Of a stretch of 56,268 nucleotides of DNA, positions 8,524 to 16,759 are shown piece after piece. Made by a program: the position numbers and the translations under genes. Location: positions 76,902 to 133,169 of the forward strand of contig JABIFG010000141.1 in the NCBI GenBank assembly GCA_018650795.1. The letters run 5' to 3'. The notes below the pieces were generated by a model, which was not told where the DNA came from, did no database searches, and was given only the letters and a program-made list of their open reading frames with translations. Position 1 is the stretch's first letter. Every line of letters starts with the position of its first letter. The DNA comes from Fidelibacterota bacterium. GTDB taxonomy: Bacteria; Fidelibacterota; UBA8477; JABMPR01.

Positions 8524-9042
8524 ATGATTATTTACTACACTGCAGTGGATTCCCCACTGGGCCGTCTGTATTTAGGTCAACACACAGAAGGTTTGTGTAT
8601 TCTGACCCTGGGTGATGGAGCCAAGGAGAAACTTTTCACCTACGTGGAGAAGGTTTTTCCCCAGGCTACGCTCAAATCCTCCAAAACTGAATTAAAAGAC
8701 ACGATTGATCAACTCACAGAATATTTTAGGGGTGATCGAACTGATTTTGATCTAAAATTGTTTTTGAGTGGTACAGCATTTCAAAAGCAAGTCTGGCAGG
8801 GTCTTCTCGAGATTCCCTATGGAAAAACAATTTCCTATGGAGAGTTAGCACAAAAGCTCAATTCACCGGGAGGAATGCGGGCAGTTGGGGCAGCCAATGG
8901 CCAAAATCCCGTTCCCATCATTATTCCCTGTCACCGCGTAATTGCTGCTGATGGATCCCTGGGTGGTTATACGGGAGGTCTGGATATCAAGCACAAATTG
9001 CTGGATCTGGAACAGCAGAAATTTACTCCAACATTATTCTAG
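8524..9042 (+). CDS. ogt: Methylated-DNA--protein-cysteine S-methyltransferase
   Basis: This 172-residue suicide repair protein transfers the alkyl group from O6-alkylguanine in DNA to its active-site cysteine. The acceptor C136 is in IIIPCHRVIAADGSLGGY. The helix-turn-helix with the Arg finger reads MRAVGAANGQNP (R119), and the FQKQVWQGLLEIPYGKTISYGELA stretch precedes it. The N-terminal ribonuclease-H-like domain (about residues 1-80) is present, and length fits Ogt/MGMT. The stop codon overlaps the left arm of a large inverted repeat that separates this gene from the convergent phoH-type gene. Confidence 0.93.
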   Translation: MIIYYTAVDSPLGRLYLGQHTEGLCILTLGDGAKEKLFTYVEKVFPQATLKSSKTELKDTIDQLTEYFRGDRTDFDLKLFLSGTAFQKQVWQGLLEIPYGKTISYGELAQKLNSPGGMRAVGAANGQNPVPIIIPCHRVIAADGSLGGYTGGLDIKHKLLDLEQQKFTPTLF

Positions 9043-9102
9043 GCGGGGATCGACTGAGCGTCGTTACACTCCCTCGCCTTACTTCGTTTCGAATCCCCGC
9101 CT
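9041..9102. terminator. Large-loop inverted repeat between convergent genes (bidirectional terminator or REP-like element)
   Basis: AGGCGGGGAT (9041-9050) and ATCCCCGCCT (9093-9102) form a perfect 10-bp stem around a 42-base loop. The repeat fills the space between the convergent ogt and PIN-PhoH genes. No T-run follows on the plus strand. Outer-arm sequence and the CCTGGAGA flank recur near 36240, which argues for a dispersed element. Confidence 0.5.
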
Positions 9103-9109
9103 GGAGAGA

Positions 9110-10423
9110 TTACAATAAATTGGAAGCCAATTCGGCCAGAGCTGAGCGTTCACCCTTTTCAAGATTCATATGGGCATACAGACGCTGACCCTTAAAGCGG
9201 TCAATCAGATAAGATAGACCGTTAGACTGACTATCCAGGAAGGGATGGTCAATCTGGAAGACATCTCCAGTAAAGACTACCTTGGTGCCTTCTCCAGCAC
9301 GGGTAATGATGGTTTTAATCTCATGTGGTGTCAGGTTCTGAGCTTCATCCACAATAAAGAAGATTTTCTGCAAGCTACGTCCGCGAATATAGGTCAGAGG
9401 TGCGATGACAATCTTCTCCTCCTCAACCAGTTTGTTGATTTTCTCAAATTCGGAGTTGTCATTTAGATACTGGTTCTGAATTACCTTCAGATTGTCCCAG
9501 AGCGGTTGCAAATAGGGGTCAATCTTGGATTGAATATCACCAGGTAAGTAGCCGATATCCTTATTGCTCAGAGGTACGATAGGTCGAGCGATATATATTT
9601 GGCGATACGATCGTTTTTTCTCCATGGCAGCAGCCAGTGCCAGCAAGGTTTTACCTGTTCCCGCTTTTCCAGTGATGGATACCAGGGGTATTTCATCGTT
9701 GGTGAGTATATCCAGAGCAAAAAGCTGCTCTGCGTTACGGGGGATAATCCCATGAGCCGCACGCTTGTCAAGTCGCTGCATGAGATTCTGAGTTGGATTG
9801 TATACAGCCAGAGCTGACTTTTGAGCGTTTTTTAAGATATAATGATGCCAAGGTGCTGGTGTATCCTCAATGCCTGTTTGATCAAAAGGTAATTCAAAAG
9901 GTGTTTTATAAAGCGTGTCAATAATTTCTGTGTCGACATGTTCCCGGATTGATTTCCCCGTGTAGAGCTCGTCAACGCTGGCGACTTTGTCAGTAAAATA
10001 ATCCTGTGCTTCCAAACCCAGGGCTTTGGCTTTCATGCGCAGGTTCACATCCTTGCTCACCAAAACGACCCGTTGCTTTTGAGCTTTAGAAAGCTCGTAG
10101 GCAGTATACAAAATACGATGATCAGTGATATCTTCGGAGAAGACGCCGGCCAGCTCTTCACTGGTTGAATTTATTTCAACCCGAAAGACACCCTGTTTGG
10201 CTCCCAGTTTGACACCTTTTTCAAACATCTTTTCAGTGGACAGTTTATCAATAGCGCGCACAAAGGCTCGGGCGTGATAATTCAGAACATCATTGCCTTT
10301 TTTGAAGTGATCGAGTTCTTCTAACACGGCCATGGGCAGGACAATATCATTATCCTCAAAATGGTAAATGCAGTCACTATCGTGGAGAATGACATTGGTA
10401 TCCAGAACGAGAGTCTTTTTCAT
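9110..10423 (-). CDS. PIN domain-PhoH ATPase fusion (PhoH2-type ribonuclease/helicase)
   Basis: The 437-residue protein starts with a PIN nuclease domain (LVLDTNVILHD, VLEELDHFKK, DHRILYTAYELS, LVSKDVNLRMKAKALG; residues 1-150). It continues into a PhoH ATPase domain with Walker A at about residues 253-262 (TGKAGTGKTLLALA), the segment YIARPIVPLSNKDIGYLPGD and a Walker-B-like IVDEAQNLTPHE. Such PIN-PhoH proteins are reported to couple RNA unwinding with RNA cleavage. It is a single gene with a good Shine-Dalgarno (AAAGGA, 8 bases before ATG), divergent from the HD-GYP gene. No antitoxin-like small gene is adjacent. Confidence 0.92.
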   Translation of the reverse strand: MKKTLVLDTNVILHDSDCIYHFEDNDIVLPMAVLEELDHFKKGNDVLNYHARAFVRAIDKLSTEKMFEKGVKLGAKQGVFRVEINSTSEELAGVFSEDITDHRILYTAYELSKAQKQRVVLVSKDVNLRMKAKALGLEAQDYFTDKVASVDELYTGKSIREHVDTEIIDTLYKTPFELPFDQTGIEDTPAPWHHYILKNAQKSALAVYNPTQNLMQRLDKRAAHGIIPRNAEQLFALDILTNDEIPLVSITGKAGTGKTLLALAAAMEKKRSYRQIYIARPIVPLSNKDIGYLPGDIQSKIDPYLQPLWDNLKVIQNQYLNDNSEFEKINKLVEEEKIVIAPLTYIRGRSLQKIFFIVDEAQNLTPHEIKTIITRAGEGTKVVFTGDVFQIDHPFLDSQSNGLSYLIDRFKGQRLYAHMNLEKGERSALAELASNLL

Positions 10424-10572
10424 GAGAAATCCTTTCGAAAATGATTGGAATTAATGTAATAATTAAGATTGAATAATACATGTACGTTTTTTCACCGAAA
10501 CGCTTGAATGAAAAATAATTGTAAATGTGAATTGTTGACATCCAGATGAAAAAAGAGACCTATTTAACATCA

Positions 10573-10615
10573 CTCCGGTTATTTTAGCACTCTTTACGAG
10601 ATTAATAACCCGGAG
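10573..10615 (+). promoter_or_regulatory. Leader hairpin that can mask the Shine-Dalgarno of the HD-GYP gene
   Basis: CTCCGGTTATT (10573-10583) is complementary to AATAACCCGGAG (10604-10615) apart from one bulged C. The right arm contains the GGAG ribosome-binding site that lies 8 bases before the ATG at 10624. Folding would hide the ribosome-binding site. No known riboswitch class is recognised; control by temperature, a protein or a ligand is inference. Confidence 0.45.
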
Positions 10616-10623
10616 ATTCCTGT

Positions 10624-12321
10624 ATGAGTAAGAAAGCCTATATAAATCGTTCTGAAGTAAAAACATATCTCGCCAAATCGGATCCTACTGTATTGAATTA
10701 CATAGAACAATGTGAAGTACAGATAGATAAGCTGGCTGAAATTGGATTCCAACTCTCAGCAGAACGAGACCTTCCCACATTGCTCAACCTTATTATTGAA
10801 GAGGGTATGCGCATTACGAACTCAGATGGCGGCACCCTTTATTTGAGAACAGAAGATGATCGTCTCGCCTTTGAAATTATGAAGACCAAAACTCTTGGTA
10901 CCAACTGGGGCGGTGTCAGTGGAACCCCTATTCCTGATTTTATCTATCCCGTAAAACTTTACATGCAGGATGGTGAACCCAATGACCATATGATTTCTGC
11001 CCATGTGGGATTATCAGGAGAAACCCTGAATATCCCTGATGCTTATGAGAATGAAGTATATGATTTCTCAGGCACCAAAGCCTTTGACTCAAAAAGCAAT
11101 TATCGCTCGAAGTCTTTCCTTTGTATCGCCATGAAAAATCATGAGAGTGATATTATCGGTGTCTTGCAGCTTATAAATGCTGCTGACCCGATTACAGGTG
11201 AGATAATTCCTTTTTCAGAAGATATGCAAAAACTGATTGAATCTCTGGCCAGTCAGGCAGCTGTTGCTATCACAACAGTCCGTCTCATTGAAGGCCTGGA
11301 AACCTTATTGGAATCCTTTATCCAATTGATTGCTGATGCAATTGATGAAAAGTCACCTTATACCGGAGGTCACTGTTCCCGTGTTCCCGCCCTCGCCATC
11401 ATGCTTGCTGAGAAAGTTAATCAGACCACAGATGGCCCCTTTGGCGATATCCAGTTCTCACGTGAGGATATGGATGAACTTAGGATTGCGGCCTGGCTGC
11501 ATGATGTTGGAAAAATCACTACGCCGGAGTATGTGGTTGATAAAGCGACCAAGCTGGAAACTATTTATGATCGTGTGCATGAAATGAATACCCGCTTTGA
11601 GGTAGTCAAGCGCGATGTTGAAATCAGCTATTTGAATGCTGTTTTACAACATCCAGAAAAGCAAGCAGAGCTGGAATCCGAGAAGTTGGCTGAGATTGCC
11701 CAGATTGAAGATGATCAAAACTTCCTGAATGAATGCAATACCGGTGGTGAATTCATGGCCGATGACAAAAAGGAAAGAGTCATCAATATTTCCAAACGTC
11801 AGATTGTACTCAATGGTGAAAAGCAGAACATCCTCACGGATGACTGGGTATTAAATTTGAATATTTCACGTGGCACTTTGAATAATGGAGAGAGAGACAA
11901 AATTAATGATCATATCGTGGTCACCATTGACATGCTGGAGAAACTGCCCTTTCCCAAACATCTTAAACGCGTTCCCGAATTTGCCGGCGGCCACCATGAG
12001 ACCATGATTGGAACAGGATATCCCAAGGGCTTAACCAAGGCAGATATGTCGGTTCAGGCCCGCATCATGGGTATTGCAGATATCTTTGAAGCCCTCACAG
12101 CCAGTGACCGGCCCTATAAAAAGGGTAAGACGCTTTCTGAAGCCATGCGAATTATGGGCTTTTTCAAAGCGGACCATCACATCGATGCTGACCTGTTTGA
12201 TGTCTTTCTCTCAGAGGGTGTCTTTCAGGAATATGCCGATGAATACCTCGATGCTAAATATATTGATGAAGTAAATGTTCAGCAGTATCTGGATATCCAG
12301 CCAAAAGCATTGAGTAATTAA
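10624..12321 (+). CDS. GAF and HD-GYP domain protein, probable cyclic-di-GMP phosphodiesterase
   Basis: This 565-residue soluble protein has an N-terminal GAF sensor domain (about residues 40-220) and a C-terminal HD-GYP domain. Metal-binding residues are visible: H293/D294 in WLHDVGKI, H457-H458-E459, and the GTGYPKGL motif at 463-469. It should hydrolyse cyclic di-GMP. The distance between the HD and HHE motifs is about 164 residues, roughly 100 more than in the compact family. A charged, helical insert (about residues 320-425, with LETIYDRVHEMNTRFEVVKR) accounts for this. A leader hairpin may control translation. A PH-domain membrane protein follows after 24 bases with a strong AGGAGG site. 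Confidence 0.9.
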   Translation: MSKKAYINRSEVKTYLAKSDPTVLNYIEQCEVQIDKLAEIGFQLSAERDLPTLLNLIIEEGMRITNSDGGTLYLRTEDDRLAFEIMKTKTLGTNWGGVSGTPIPDFIYPVKLYMQDGEPNDHMISAHVGLSGETLNIPDAYENEVYDFSGTKAFDSKSNYRSKSFLCIAMKNHESDIIGVLQLINAADPITGEIIPFSEDMQKLIESLASQAAVAITTVRLIEGLETLLESFIQLIADAIDEKSPYTGGHCSRVPALAIMLAEKVNQTTDGPFGDIQFSREDMDELRIAAWLHDVGKITTPEYVVDKATKLETIYDRVHEMNTRFEVVKRDVEISYLNAVLQHPEKQAELESEKLAEIAQIEDDQNFLNECNTGGEFMADDKKERVINISKRQIVLNGEKQNILTDDWVLNLNISRGTLNNGERDKINDHIVVTIDMLEKLPFPKHLKRVPEFAGGHHETMIGTGYPKGLTKADMSVQARIMGIADIFEALTASDRPYKKGKTLSEAMRIMGFFKADHHIDADLFDVFLSEGVFQEYADEYLDAKYIDEVNVQQYLDIQPKALSN

Positions 12322-12345
12322 GTAATATCTAAGAGGAGGATCATC

Positions 12346-12942
12346 ATGGAATTAAAACCTGATCTTGGACGCTTGATGCGGCGTGAGATTTACACATTTT
12401 TAACTATCACGGTAGTTATCGTGATCTGCACTCTGATTATACAAGCGCTTGTCGTCAATCTTGATCCTGAAGTGACCAACGATGAGTTTGTTAAATATGT
12501 CTGGTCCTGGGTTGCTGGGCTTCTCATTGCGACTTGGGTTATAGTACCATGGCTACTATATCTTTGGATCATCAACCTACGGTACTCGATTGATGATGAA
12601 CGGCTGGTGATCAATAAAGGCATCATCACTAAAAAAAGTGTGAGTATTCCTTATTCCGCTGTGACTGATTTTACACTAAGTCGATCACTTTATGAGCGCT
12701 GGTTAGAAATCGGTACGATCATGATCCAAACGGCGGGACAAAGTGTTCAAGCCAGTGGGTATGAGGGCAAACTGGAAGGTCTCATCGAATTTGAATCATT
12801 GCATGAAACACTGAGAGCCAAGGTTAAAGCCTATCGAGGAAGTCATATTGCAGAAACCCCAGCAACACCAATTGAGGCTGATACGGATGTCCTAAATTCT
12901 ATTTTAGATGAAATAAAAAAGATTAATCGAAAACTGGATTAG
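12346..12942 (+). CDS. PH domain (bPH2/DUF304) membrane protein
   Basis: This 198-residue protein has two membrane segments (about residues 18-38 and 55-75), followed by a bacterial PH-like domain with the typical YSIDDERLVINKGIITKKSVSIPYSAVTDF strand pattern (split here: YSIDDERLVI, then KKSVSIPY). The family (YdbS/YdbT-like) is widespread and its function is unclear. A charged C-terminal tail ends ILDEIKKINRKLD. The gene has an excellent AGAGGAGGA ribosome-binding site and probably shares a transcript with the upstream HD-GYP gene. Its stop abuts the stop of the convergent ABC permease gene with no spacer. Confidence 0.75.
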   Translation: MELKPDLGRLMRREIYTFLTITVVIVICTLIIQALVVNLDPEVTNDEFVKYVWSWVAGLLIATWVIVPWLLYLWIINLRYSIDDERLVINKGIITKKSVSIPYSAVTDFTLSRSLYERWLEIGTIMIQTAGQSVQASGYEGKLEGLIEFESLHETLRAKVKAYRGSHIAETPATPIEADTDVLNSILDEIKKINRKLD

Positions 12943-13686
12943 CTACTGCCGTCTCAAAAAAGTCCTGAGAAAATACAGCAATACCGCGAGATGTACTGCT
13001 GTCCCGAAAAATAGGTCACCCCAGATCCATATAGATCCCATCTGACTATGTATAAATGCTTTGGCTATCCAGAATGGCGGCAGAAAAGCAGATAACCAGT
13101 GCCAACCAGAGTTCCAGAAAAACACAAGGGGTATAGCCAAATACATTATCCCCATCACCTTGCTAAAAGCCAGACCCTCAACCTTATTCTCTGAAAAGGT
13201 CACCAAGAACAGCGTCCCGATAGCCGCCTCTAGAGCAACCATACTGGCTATGCCAATTGCATGTATAGGATTGAGTTGAATCAGAGCAGTTGCATATATG
13301 ATCATAAGAAAAAAGCCGGCACTGAGCAGCATGGGCATGATGAGTTTGTAGGTCAAATAGCCCTCTTTTCTCAAGGGCGTGATGCTGATAAAATCAATCA
13401 CATCCTCATCGCGTTCATCCAGAATAATAAAGCCATATATCATCGCGAAGAGCATGCCGGGAATCAGACTGAGGAAACTTACAATAAATAGACGGTAAGG
13501 AGCAGTGTCAAAACTGAGCCTGTCCCGGATAAGTATTTCAATTTCAGGCAGGCACCAAAGTAATAGCGTAATAGCAAGGGGGCCAAAGAGAGCCAACACT
13601 AGGGTGGAGTCACGAACAACGAGCTTCAAGTCTCCTCGGGCCAGGACAGCAATAGGAGTCTTCATGTCAAGCGGGGTGCCGGACAT
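12943..13686 (-). CDS. ABC transporter permease (ABC-2 type-like)
   Basis: This 247-residue integral membrane protein has about six hydrophobic segments, including FGPLAITLLLWCLPE, FLSLIPGMLFAMIYGFIIL, and a C-terminal AVHLAVLLYFL. The motif IILDERDEDVIDFISITPLRKEGYL resembles the cytoplasmic loop of ABC-2 permeases, and the partner permease has a matching ITPLRLHEYLLAK segment. It overlaps that upstream permease gene by 20 bases. An internal in-frame ATG at 13665 could also be the start; neither site has a clear Shine-Dalgarno. With the ATPase at 14356-15210 it should form a heterodimeric exporter of unknown substrate. Confidence 0.8.
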   Translation of the reverse strand: MSGTPLDMKTPIAVLARGDLKLVVRDSTLVLALFGPLAITLLLWCLPEIEILIRDRLSFDTAPYRLFIVSFLSLIPGMLFAMIYGFIILDERDEDVIDFISITPLRKEGYLTYKLIMPMLLSAGFFLMIIYATALIQLNPIHAIGIASMVALEAAIGTLFLVTFSENKVEGLAFSKVMGIMYLAIPLVFFWNSGWHWLSAFLPPFWIAKAFIHSQMGSIWIWGDLFFGTAVHLAVLLYFLRTFLRRQ

Positions 13687-14359
13687 ATTTATTGAAGCGT
13701 TGATATACCCAGCTGCCGAGGATCAAGAACCATATCAACAAGCTGGCTACTGAAAACAATTTTTCAGAGAGAGCATAGTCAGTGCCCAACACATCCAACA
13801 GTATCAGGGTTGCCCGCGTGGGGAAAAGATAGAATAGTGGCGTGTCAAAAAGACGTACATAGGCAAGTATTGGAAGACTAATCAGAAGCCCTGCGCCCAG
13901 GGATTTTACAAAGTAATCATTTACGTGGCGTGCCCTTGCTGCGAAGATGAGACCGAAGAGTGTGTAAATAAGGGCACTGAAAACAGCACCAAAGACAAAC
14001 CACATCAGATCCTTACCCCCAATTGATGCGCCCAACATGATTAGAAGTGCAGAGAGGGTTGCCAGGAATAGGAAGGATAGGATTTTAGCCAGGAGGTATT
14101 CATGGAGTCTTAAGGGAGTGATAAATAGACTCTCTGTTAAGTTTTGTCCTCGCTCCAGCAGAACGATAGCTCCAATAAAGAAAAAACCCAGGGTACAGAT
14201 ATCGGTAAAGAGAATCAGGGTTAGCGCGGGGTATACCATGGTTCCCGGTAACAGTCTTAATACAATGATGTAAAGAATGGTAAGGATTGCATAAGCATAA
14301 TAGAATCCGTGTCTGAATTGAAATCGAATGTCCTGAACCATAGCTGCCAGAAGTCTCAC
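13667..14359 (-). CDS. ABC transporter permease
   Basis: This 230-residue protein has about six hydrophobic segments (AYAILTILYIIVL, LGFFFIGAIVLLE, LSFLFLATLSALLIML and others). Between them is the ITPLRLHEYLLAK loop, shared with the next permease gene. Its ATG overlaps the TGA of the ATPase gene by 4 bases (ATGA), so expression is coupled. It is inferred to be one half of the membrane channel of an ABC exporter resembling drug-efflux systems with two unequal permeases. The substrate is unknown. Confidence 0.82.
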   Translation of the reverse strand: MRLLAAMVQDIRFQFRHGFYYAYAILTILYIIVLRLLPGTMVYPALTLILFTDICTLGFFFIGAIVLLERGQNLTESLFITPLRLHEYLLAKILSFLFLATLSALLIMLGASIGGKDLMWFVFGAVFSALIYTLFGLIFAARARHVNDYFVKSLGAGLLISLPILAYVRLFDTPLFYLFPTRATLILLDVLGTDYALSEKLFSVASLLIWFLILGSWVYQRFNKYVRHPA

Positions 14360-15210
14360 TGTAATGATCTCCCAGTGGTCTTGATAAAAACATCCTCGAG
14401 GCTGGCTTCCCGGCTGTGGATGGTTTCGATGAAATGATTGTTTAGGATGTTTTGGAATGTCTTATTATTTCCAAGATTGTCCATGGGTATGGATGTGGTT
14501 TCCAGCCCATCACCATCCCGATATTCAAGGTCCAGAAATCTTTGACCGTGTTGTAGCTTGAGTTTTCTGGGAGCATCAATTAGACTGATCTCTCCATCTA
14601 CAATAAAGGCGACACGATCACACAAGGTCTCAGCGACGTGCATGTCATGAGTGGTGATGCAAATGGTGTTACCGCGAGCCTTTTCAGCCAAAATCAATGA
14701 CTCCATCTTCCGCAAATTGACTGGATCCAGACCGGCAGTGGGTTCATCGAGAAAGACCAGCCCGGGATTGTTCAGAAGGCTTCGACAGAAGTTCAGCCGA
14801 ACTTTCATCCCCTTCGAGTAATCACTTACACGGGTTTTCGCAGCTTCTTCCAGACCTACCGCAGCCAGCAACTCCATTGGGTTTCTGGTCGCGCCGCTAT
14901 AAAATTGTGCAAAGAACTCCAGGTTTTCCAGAGCAGTGAACTTGGTATATAAATTAGGGGTTTCAAAGGCAACGCCAATGGACTCATAGAATTCAGAGTT
15001 TAGTTTTTGAAGATCAAGACCGTTGACTGAGACTGAACCCCTGAAATTTTTCAAAATACCGATCAAGATTTTTTGAGTTGTGCTTTTTCCTGCACCGCTG
15101 GGACCAAGAAATCCAAAAATTTCTCCATCATCAATTTGAAAATTTAGACCTCGGAGTGTATCCTGAGTATTAGAGCCATAAGCGAAGTGGAGATCATTTA
15201 CCTGAATCAT
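14356..15210 (-). CDS. ABC transporter ATP-binding protein
   Basis: This 284-residue ATPase has Walker A GPSGAGKST (about residue 37), a Q-loop region GVAFETPNLY, the signature YSKGMKVRL in place of LSGGQ, Walker B LVFLDEPTAGLDP, and the H-loop ITTHDMH. The YSKGM variant is common among ABC-2 exporter ATPases. A C-terminal extension of about 70 residues is usual for drug-efflux ATPases. It is located 22 bases after the cvfB-type gene and upstream of two coupled permeases, so all four probably share an operon. It should power export of an unknown molecule at the cytoplasmic membrane. Confidence 0.93.
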   Translation of the reverse strand: MIQVNDLHFAYGSNTQDTLRGLNFQIDDGEIFGFLGPSGAGKSTTQKILIGILKNFRGSVSVNGLDLQKLNSEFYESIGVAFETPNLYTKFTALENLEFFAQFYSGATRNPMELLAAVGLEEAAKTRVSDYSKGMKVRLNFCRSLLNNPGLVFLDEPTAGLDPVNLRKMESLILAEKARGNTICITTHDMHVAETLCDRVAFIVDGEISLIDAPRKLKLQHGQRFLDLEYRDGDGLETTSIPMDNLGNNKTFQNILNNHFIETIHSREASLEDVFIKTTGRSLQ

Positions 15211-15232
15211 GAGGAGTGCCTCAATCTGGATG

Positions 15233-16072
15233 TCAATTATTGTCTAGTAGTTGAATCCCACGTGGTTCCAGCTTGATCAGACGTTTTTTATAAAGAGCCC
15301 CAATTGAACGTTTAAACACTTTTTTGCTCAGACCAAATTCACGATAAATAACATCTGGAGGTGTCTTGTCATTGAAGGGGAGAAAGCCCTGATTCTTTTT
15401 AAGTAAATCCAAAATCTTTTGACTCGCAGCATCCATGTGTTGTACACCAGGTTCCTGAAGAGTGAGATCAATCTTACCATCAGGTCGAATATTTTTGATG
15501 TAGCCCTCGAGTTGTTGACCCTGTTGCAGGGGCTGAAAGACCTCATCTTTGAAAAGCAGTCCCCAATATCCATTCTCAATAATGGCCTTATATCCCAGGT
15601 CTGTACGATTTACAATAAACAGGTCAACTTTTTCACCAGCAGAAAAGCGTGGGTTTTCATCACTCAAGAATTTATCAAGTTTTGTACTGGCGGCGATTCT
15701 ATTACTGACGATGTCAAGGTAGGTGTAGACCACATAATGCCGACCATCGAGCAATTTGTGACTTTGCTCGCGAAAAGGAACCAGCAAATCCTTGGGTAGA
15801 CCCCAATCCAAAAAGGCACCCATTTCATTATTGTCAATAACCTTCAAACTGGCAAATTCACCCACCATGGTTTTGGGCTTCAGGGTAGATGCGATGATGG
15901 TATCGGTGGAGTCAAAGTAGACAAACACCTCAAGCATATCATCGACTTTGGTACCTGCCGGGACTTCACGTTTTGGTAAAAGAATATCACCTAACTCCTC
16001 ACCATCAAGGTAGATCCCGAAATCCACTTCCCGCATGACATGGAGCGTATTCATTCTTCCAATTTGAGACAT
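15233..16072 (-). CDS. cvfB: CvfB-type S1 RNA-binding protein
   Basis: I use the ATG at 16072 (279 residues, starting MSQIGRMNTLHVMREVDFG). It has an AAAGG site 6 bases upstream, and the longer frame to 16180 would run into the intergenic repeat. The protein has three S1-like OB folds (for example GAFLDWGLPKDLLVPFREQ and GYWGLLFKDEVFQPL) followed by a winged-helix C-terminus (VIYREFGLSKKVFKRSIGALYKKRLI). This domain order is that of CvfB/YitL, an RNA-binding regulator first linked to virulence gene expression in Staphylococcus. Its target RNAs here are unknown. It heads an apparent operon with an ABC exporter. Confidence 0.88.
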   Translation of the reverse strand: MSQIGRMNTLHVMREVDFGIYLDGEELGDILLPKREVPAGTKVDDMLEVFVYFDSTDTIIASTLKPKTMVGEFASLKVIDNNEMGAFLDWGLPKDLLVPFREQSHKLLDGRHYVVYTYLDIVSNRIAASTKLDKFLSDENPRFSAGEKVDLFIVNRTDLGYKAIIENGYWGLLFKDEVFQPLQQGQQLEGYIKNIRPDGKIDLTLQEPGVQHMDAASQKILDLLKKNQGFLPFNDKTPPDVIYREFGLSKKVFKRSIGALYKKRLIKLEPRGIQLLDNN

Positions 16073-16139
16073 AGGAACCTTTCTAAATTTGTGGGTGAAG
16101 TTAAGGGTGGGGCAATGGGATGAAACTGGAAATATAGTG

Positions 16140-16265
16140 GGTCGCATATTCGACCGGAGGCTGAGCTCGTCGAAGCCCAAGGTTGTTTTTCACACAAGGA
16201 TTGAACATTCCGATACTTCGACGGAGTCTATACTGAGCGGAGTCGAAGTGCTCAGTACAGGCAGG
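16140..16265. repeat. Intergenic inverted-repeat element (REP/MITE-like)
   Basis: ACTTCGAC (16215-16222) pairs with GTCGAAGT (16242-16249), and CTGAGC (16233-16238) pairs with GCTCAG (16250-16255). An upstream block, GGAGGCTGAGCTCGTCGAAGCC without its last bases (16156-16175), repeats the same motifs. The CTTCGAC/GCTCAGT style is familiar from dispersed intergenic repeats in many bacteria. It separates the dtd and cvfB genes. Confidence 0.55.
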
Positions 16266-16280
16266 CTTAATGTCCAGAAT

Positions 16281-16736
16281 TTACCTGGGATATTTTACGG
16301 TGCTATCAAGAACCAGGGTTACGGGTCCCTCATTCATAATGTGTACTTGCATATCAGCTCCAAATTCACCCTTTTCAACTTCAATGCCTTCGTGCCATAG
16401 CTGGTCCATAAAATGTTCATAGAGCGGGATGGCTTTTTCAGGTTTGGCGGCTCTGGTGAAGCCTGGTCGTCGACCCCGTTTCATATCGGCCAGAAGCGTG
16501 AATTGAGAAATAACCAGGGCTTTACCATCAACATCTTTGATAGATAAATTCATCTTTTCATCGTCATCTTCAAAAACTCTTAAGCCAACTATTTTTTTAG
16601 CCAGCCAGTCTGCATCCTGCTGTGAATCATCCTCTGCAACACCTAACAGGATGACATAACCCATGTCAATCTTTGCCCTGGAGCGACCTAAAATTTTTAC
16701 TTCACCCCGACTGACTCTTTGAAGAACTGCGATCAT
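16281..16736 (-). CDS. dtd: D-aminoacyl-tRNA deacylase
   Basis: This 151-residue cytoplasmic enzyme removes D-amino acids (and glycine from tRNA-Ala) mischarged onto tRNA. It begins MIAVLQRVSRGEVKI, carries the SQFTLLAD motif (usually SQFTLYAD) that forms one side of the pocket, and has the NEGPVTLVLDS motif with the cross-subunit Gly-Pro pair. Length matches the family. It lies 23 bases downstream of dnaE in the ubiA-dnaE-dtd transcript. The 3' end is followed by a dispersed repeat. Confidence 0.95.
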   Translation of the reverse strand: MIAVLQRVSRGEVKILGRSRAKIDMGYVILLGVAEDDSQQDADWLAKKIVGLRVFEDDDEKMNLSIKDVDGKALVISQFTLLADMKRGRRPGFTRAAKPEKAIPLYEHFMDQLWHEGIEVEKGEFGADMQVHIMNEGPVTLVLDSTVKYPR

Positions 16737-16759
16737 ATTTGTAATTAAATAATTATTCT

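Noticed and set aside
9110-10423. A toxin-antitoxin module around the PIN domain
   Set aside because: The PIN domain is fused to a full PhoH ATPase, and no small antitoxin-like gene lies upstream; the neighbouring genes are ogt and an HD-GYP gene.
16073-16180. Thirty-six extra N-terminal residues on the CvfB-type protein
   Set aside because: The extension overlaps the intergenic repeat and lacks a Shine-Dalgarno, while ATG 16072 has AAAGG at proper spacing and gives the family's normal N-terminus.
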